NCBI GenBank assembly: GCA_025357975.1
Contig: JANYKY010000050.1
Location: forward strand, 1 to 6,475
Source: Gemmatimonadaceae bacterium
GTDB taxonomy: Bacteria > Gemmatimonadota > Gemmatimonadetes > Gemmatimonadales > Gemmatimonadaceae
Reading direction: 5' to 3'
Length of the DNA: 6,475 nt
Below are positions 5,131 through 6,475 of this stretch, one piece after another. The translations under genes and the position numbers were made by a program. The notes under the pieces are model-generated. The model did no database searches, was not told the DNA's origin, and saw only the letters and a list, made by a program, of their open reading frames with translations. Within the stretch, counting starts at the first letter, position 1. Each line of letters opens with the position of its first letter.

Positions 5131-6303
5131 TCAGCGTTCGGGATCGAGAGCAGCAAGAGTGTAACGACTTCCCGGGTTCCAGAGTATCCAGCTCTGGAAC
5201 CCGTTGTCGTATCCGGCTTTCTTCTGCGCGCGAACCTGCTCTGCATAGTAGTGCGGCGGGCCGAGCGTAAAATCCTGATACCATGGAACGATCTGCGCGA
5301 CATTTTTTATCGTTGCGCTTCGCCGCTTGATGTCTTTCAGCGCGTGATCGATCGTGGAATACGGGTTCGCGTTCGGATTCCCTTGCTTGTAAGTGCCAGG
5401 CGCGAAGTGCGACGGATATACCATTGGAAGAACGACGTCCGCCTGATCAGCAAACATCTCCCATTTCTGCCCGATGCCCATATCCGTCGTATCCGTCGCG
5501 GTCAGACCAAATACATCGATCGTTACTGGCATTCCCGACGGTTTCAACTGTGAGCGCAGAAATCCAACCTGCTCCCTGATCACCTGCGCACGCACCCGTC
5601 CGTTCGCGAGCGAATAAACAGCTTCGCTCGCCAGACGCTTCTCGTCGGGAAAGCGCACGTAGTCGAATTGCGCTTCGCTGAAGCCGAGGTCGTATGCCTC
5701 CTTCGCAAGATCAGCTGCGTATTGCCAGACCTCGCGATGATGCGGGTCGAGCCACGGCTTTCCATTCTTATCCATCCAGGGCTGGAGATTATCCTTTCGC
5801 CTGATGGCCCAGTCGAGCTTTGAGCTCGCCAGCAACGGATCTTTCGCGACGACAATCCTTGCGATCGCATAAATGCCGTGAGACGTCATCGAATCAAGAA
5901 TCGACCGCAGTCGCTCATGTGACATCGCGCGATTGGTGTCGGCGCCGATCTGAATCGCAAGCGGTACACGGGACTTGTACAGAACGAAACCGCGGTCGTC
6001 CTTGACGTCGATCACCAGCGCATTCACTTCCGTCGTTCGGGCGACGTTAATGAGCTGGCCCATCTTCTCTCCCAGTGCGGCCCACCGGTTCACATACAAC
6101 CCGCGAACGATTCTCGGCCGCGCAACATGCGGGATCCTCGTGAGCGCAATCGAATCTGAGCGCAACGAATCAAGGCGGAGCTGCGCAGCATGAGACACAG
6201 CGGCACTAGACGACACGACATTGACTGCCCGGGTCGACGCGCTATCGCGGCAGGCGACAGCGATCATGGAAGCAAGAAACACAACCAACGGGCTGATTTT
6301 CAT
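5131..6303 (-). CDS. putative glycoside hydrolase lipoprotein (DUF4015 type)
   Basis: This 390-residue protein has an N-terminal lipoprotein signal, MKISPLVVFLASMIAVAC, with Cys18 as the likely lipidated residue, and then a Ser/Ala/Arg-rich linker to about 60. The domain from about 65 to the end shows hallmarks of the DUF4015 'putative glycoside hydrolase' TIM-barrel family: RGLYVNRWAA at 67-76, NALVIDVKDDRG at 94-105, YAIARIVVAKDPLLA at 145-159, WLDPHHREVWQYAADLAKEA at 184-203, and GFSEAQFDYVRFP at 207-219. Later come a MVYPSHF strand and a C-terminal SWILWNPGSRYTL. Asp/Glu residues at the strand ends (Asp99, Asp214) are candidate active-site residues by position. Cell-wall or exopolysaccharide cleavage is possible, but family members are poorly characterised. 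AAGGA at 6311-6307 precedes the ATG with a short 3-base spacer. It converges on the Spy-like gene. Confidence 0.9.
   Translation of the reverse strand: MKISPLVVFLASMIAVACRDSASTRAVNVVSSSAAVSHAAQLRLDSLRSDSIALTRIPHVARPRIVRGLYVNRWAALGEKMGQLINVARTTEVNALVIDVKDDRGFVLYKSRVPLAIQIGADTNRAMSHERLRSILDSMTSHGIYAIARIVVAKDPLLASSKLDWAIRRKDNLQPWMDKNGKPWLDPHHREVWQYAADLAKEAYDLGFSEAQFDYVRFPDEKRLASEAVYSLANGRVRAQVIREQVGFLRSQLKPSGMPVTIDVFGLTATDTTDMGIGQKWEMFADQADVVLPMVYPSHFAPGTYKQGNPNANPYSTIDHALKDIKRRSATIKNVAQIVPWYQDFTLGPPHYYAEQVRAQKKAGYDNGFQSWILWNPGSRYTLAALDPER
5173..5203. terminator. 12-bp hairpin at the convergent gene ends, possible terminator of the Spy-like transcript
   Basis: CGGGTTCCAGAG (5173-5184) and CTCTGGAACCCG (5192-5203) form a perfect 12-bp stem around a 7-base loop. 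It lies 69 bp past the Spy-like stop, inside the last part of the DUF4015 gene, where it encodes NGFQSWILWNPG. There is no clear T-run after it on either strand, so an intrinsic terminator is only a possibility; a 3'-end stabilising hairpin is another. The coding constraint on this conserved-looking segment could also have produced part of the symmetry. Confidence 0.4.
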
Positions 6304-6355
6304 TGATCCTTATGAAAGTCTGAAGGCTTTATGCCAGGCTACGCGCCATTTGTTC

Positions 6356-6383
6356 GTGGCTTGTGGCTTGTGGCTTGTGGCTT
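6356..6383. repeat. four tandem copies of a 7-bp unit (GTGGCTT)
   Basis: GTGGCTT occurs four times without interruption from 6356 to 6383; on the minus strand the unit is AAGCCAC. The array starts four bases beyond the TAA of the partial minus-strand gene and ends 52 bp before the ATG of the DUF4015 gene, so it is non-coding. It occupies the short gap in which any promoter of the DUF4015 gene would lie. A 7-bp unit is prone to copy-number change by slippage. Confidence 0.85.
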
Positions 6384-6386
6384 TAT

Positions 6387-6475
6387 TTAGAGCGCGTTGA
6401 CCTCGGCCGCAGCGTCGGAGAGATAGCCCATCTCCTTCACCACCGATTGCGCCTGTTGTGTCACCATGGTCAGAC
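6387..6475 (-). CDS. 3' end of an unidentified gene running off the window
   Basis: A minus-strand frame is open from the window edge to TAA at 6389-6387. It encodes 29 residues, 28 of them visible as LTMVTQQAQSVVKEM followed by GYLSDAAAEVNAL, with helical character. Codon use (GCG, CTC, GTG, GCC) matches the neighbours. I do not recognise the family from this tail. An in-frame ATG at 6467 would give a 26-residue peptide, but the frame stays open beyond it, so a longer gene entering from the right is more likely. It would lie upstream of, and in the same direction as, the DUF4015 gene, 83 bp away. Confidence 0.45.
   Translation of the reverse strand, partial: LTMVTQQAQSVVKEMGYLSDAAAEVNAL

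Overview
The window carries a compact bacterial chromosomal segment of moderately high GC. It has short intergenic gaps, tail-to-tail and head-to-tail overlaps, and several exported proteins. The mix of a GspH/FimT-type pseudopilin, a DUF4015 glycoside-hydrolase-like lipoprotein and a Spy/CpxP-like periplasmic protein with a signal peptide points to a diderm, Gram-negative-type bacterium. A soil or sediment lineage such as Gemmatimonadota would fit, but that placement is an impression from gene content and not something the sequence proves. I see no transposase, integrase, phage gene, CRISPR array, tRNA or rRNA.

The most notable item is a gene that ordinary gene calling would miss. On the minus strand at 118-348 there is a 76-codon reading frame for an Rdx-family (SelW-like) thioredoxin-fold protein whose redox motif is Cys-x-x-UGA. 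Fourteen bases after that in-frame UGA is a perfect 7-bp hairpin with a GGUCU apical loop, as expected for a bacterial SECIS element. The gene is therefore read as a selenoprotein with Sec at residue 11. No gene is recognised in bases 1-117, downstream of it.

Divergent from it, across about 170 bp, is a GspH/FimT-type pseudopilin gene (519-944, plus). Its TAG stop and the TAG stop of the convergent helicase gene share one CTAG palindrome. A three-gene minus-strand cluster then runs from 4342 down to 941: an unrecognised 380-residue protein, possibly of the alpha/alpha-toroid type, then an alpha/beta hydrolase, then a DEAD-box RNA helicase. The spacings are 11 bp and about 22 bp (or an overlap if the helicase uses its upstream GTG), so co-transcription is likely.

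A 336-bp divergent intergenic region (4343-4678) holds two clean inverted repeats. It leads to a plus-strand gene for a small secreted LTxxQ (Spy/CpxP-like) protein (4679-5104). That gene converges, 26 bp apart, on a minus-strand gene for a DUF4015 putative glycoside hydrolase lipoprotein (5131-6303). A 12-bp-stem hairpin lies in the 3' end of the hydrolase gene. Upstream of the hydrolase gene, four tandem copies of a 7-bp unit separate it from the 3' end of another minus-strand gene that runs off the window (6387-6475).

The genes do not form one obvious pathway. Common threads are envelope or periplasmic functions (pseudopilin, Spy-like protein, lipoprotein) and redox or stress maintenance (SelW-like protein, RNA helicase). 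A joint role is not demonstrated.
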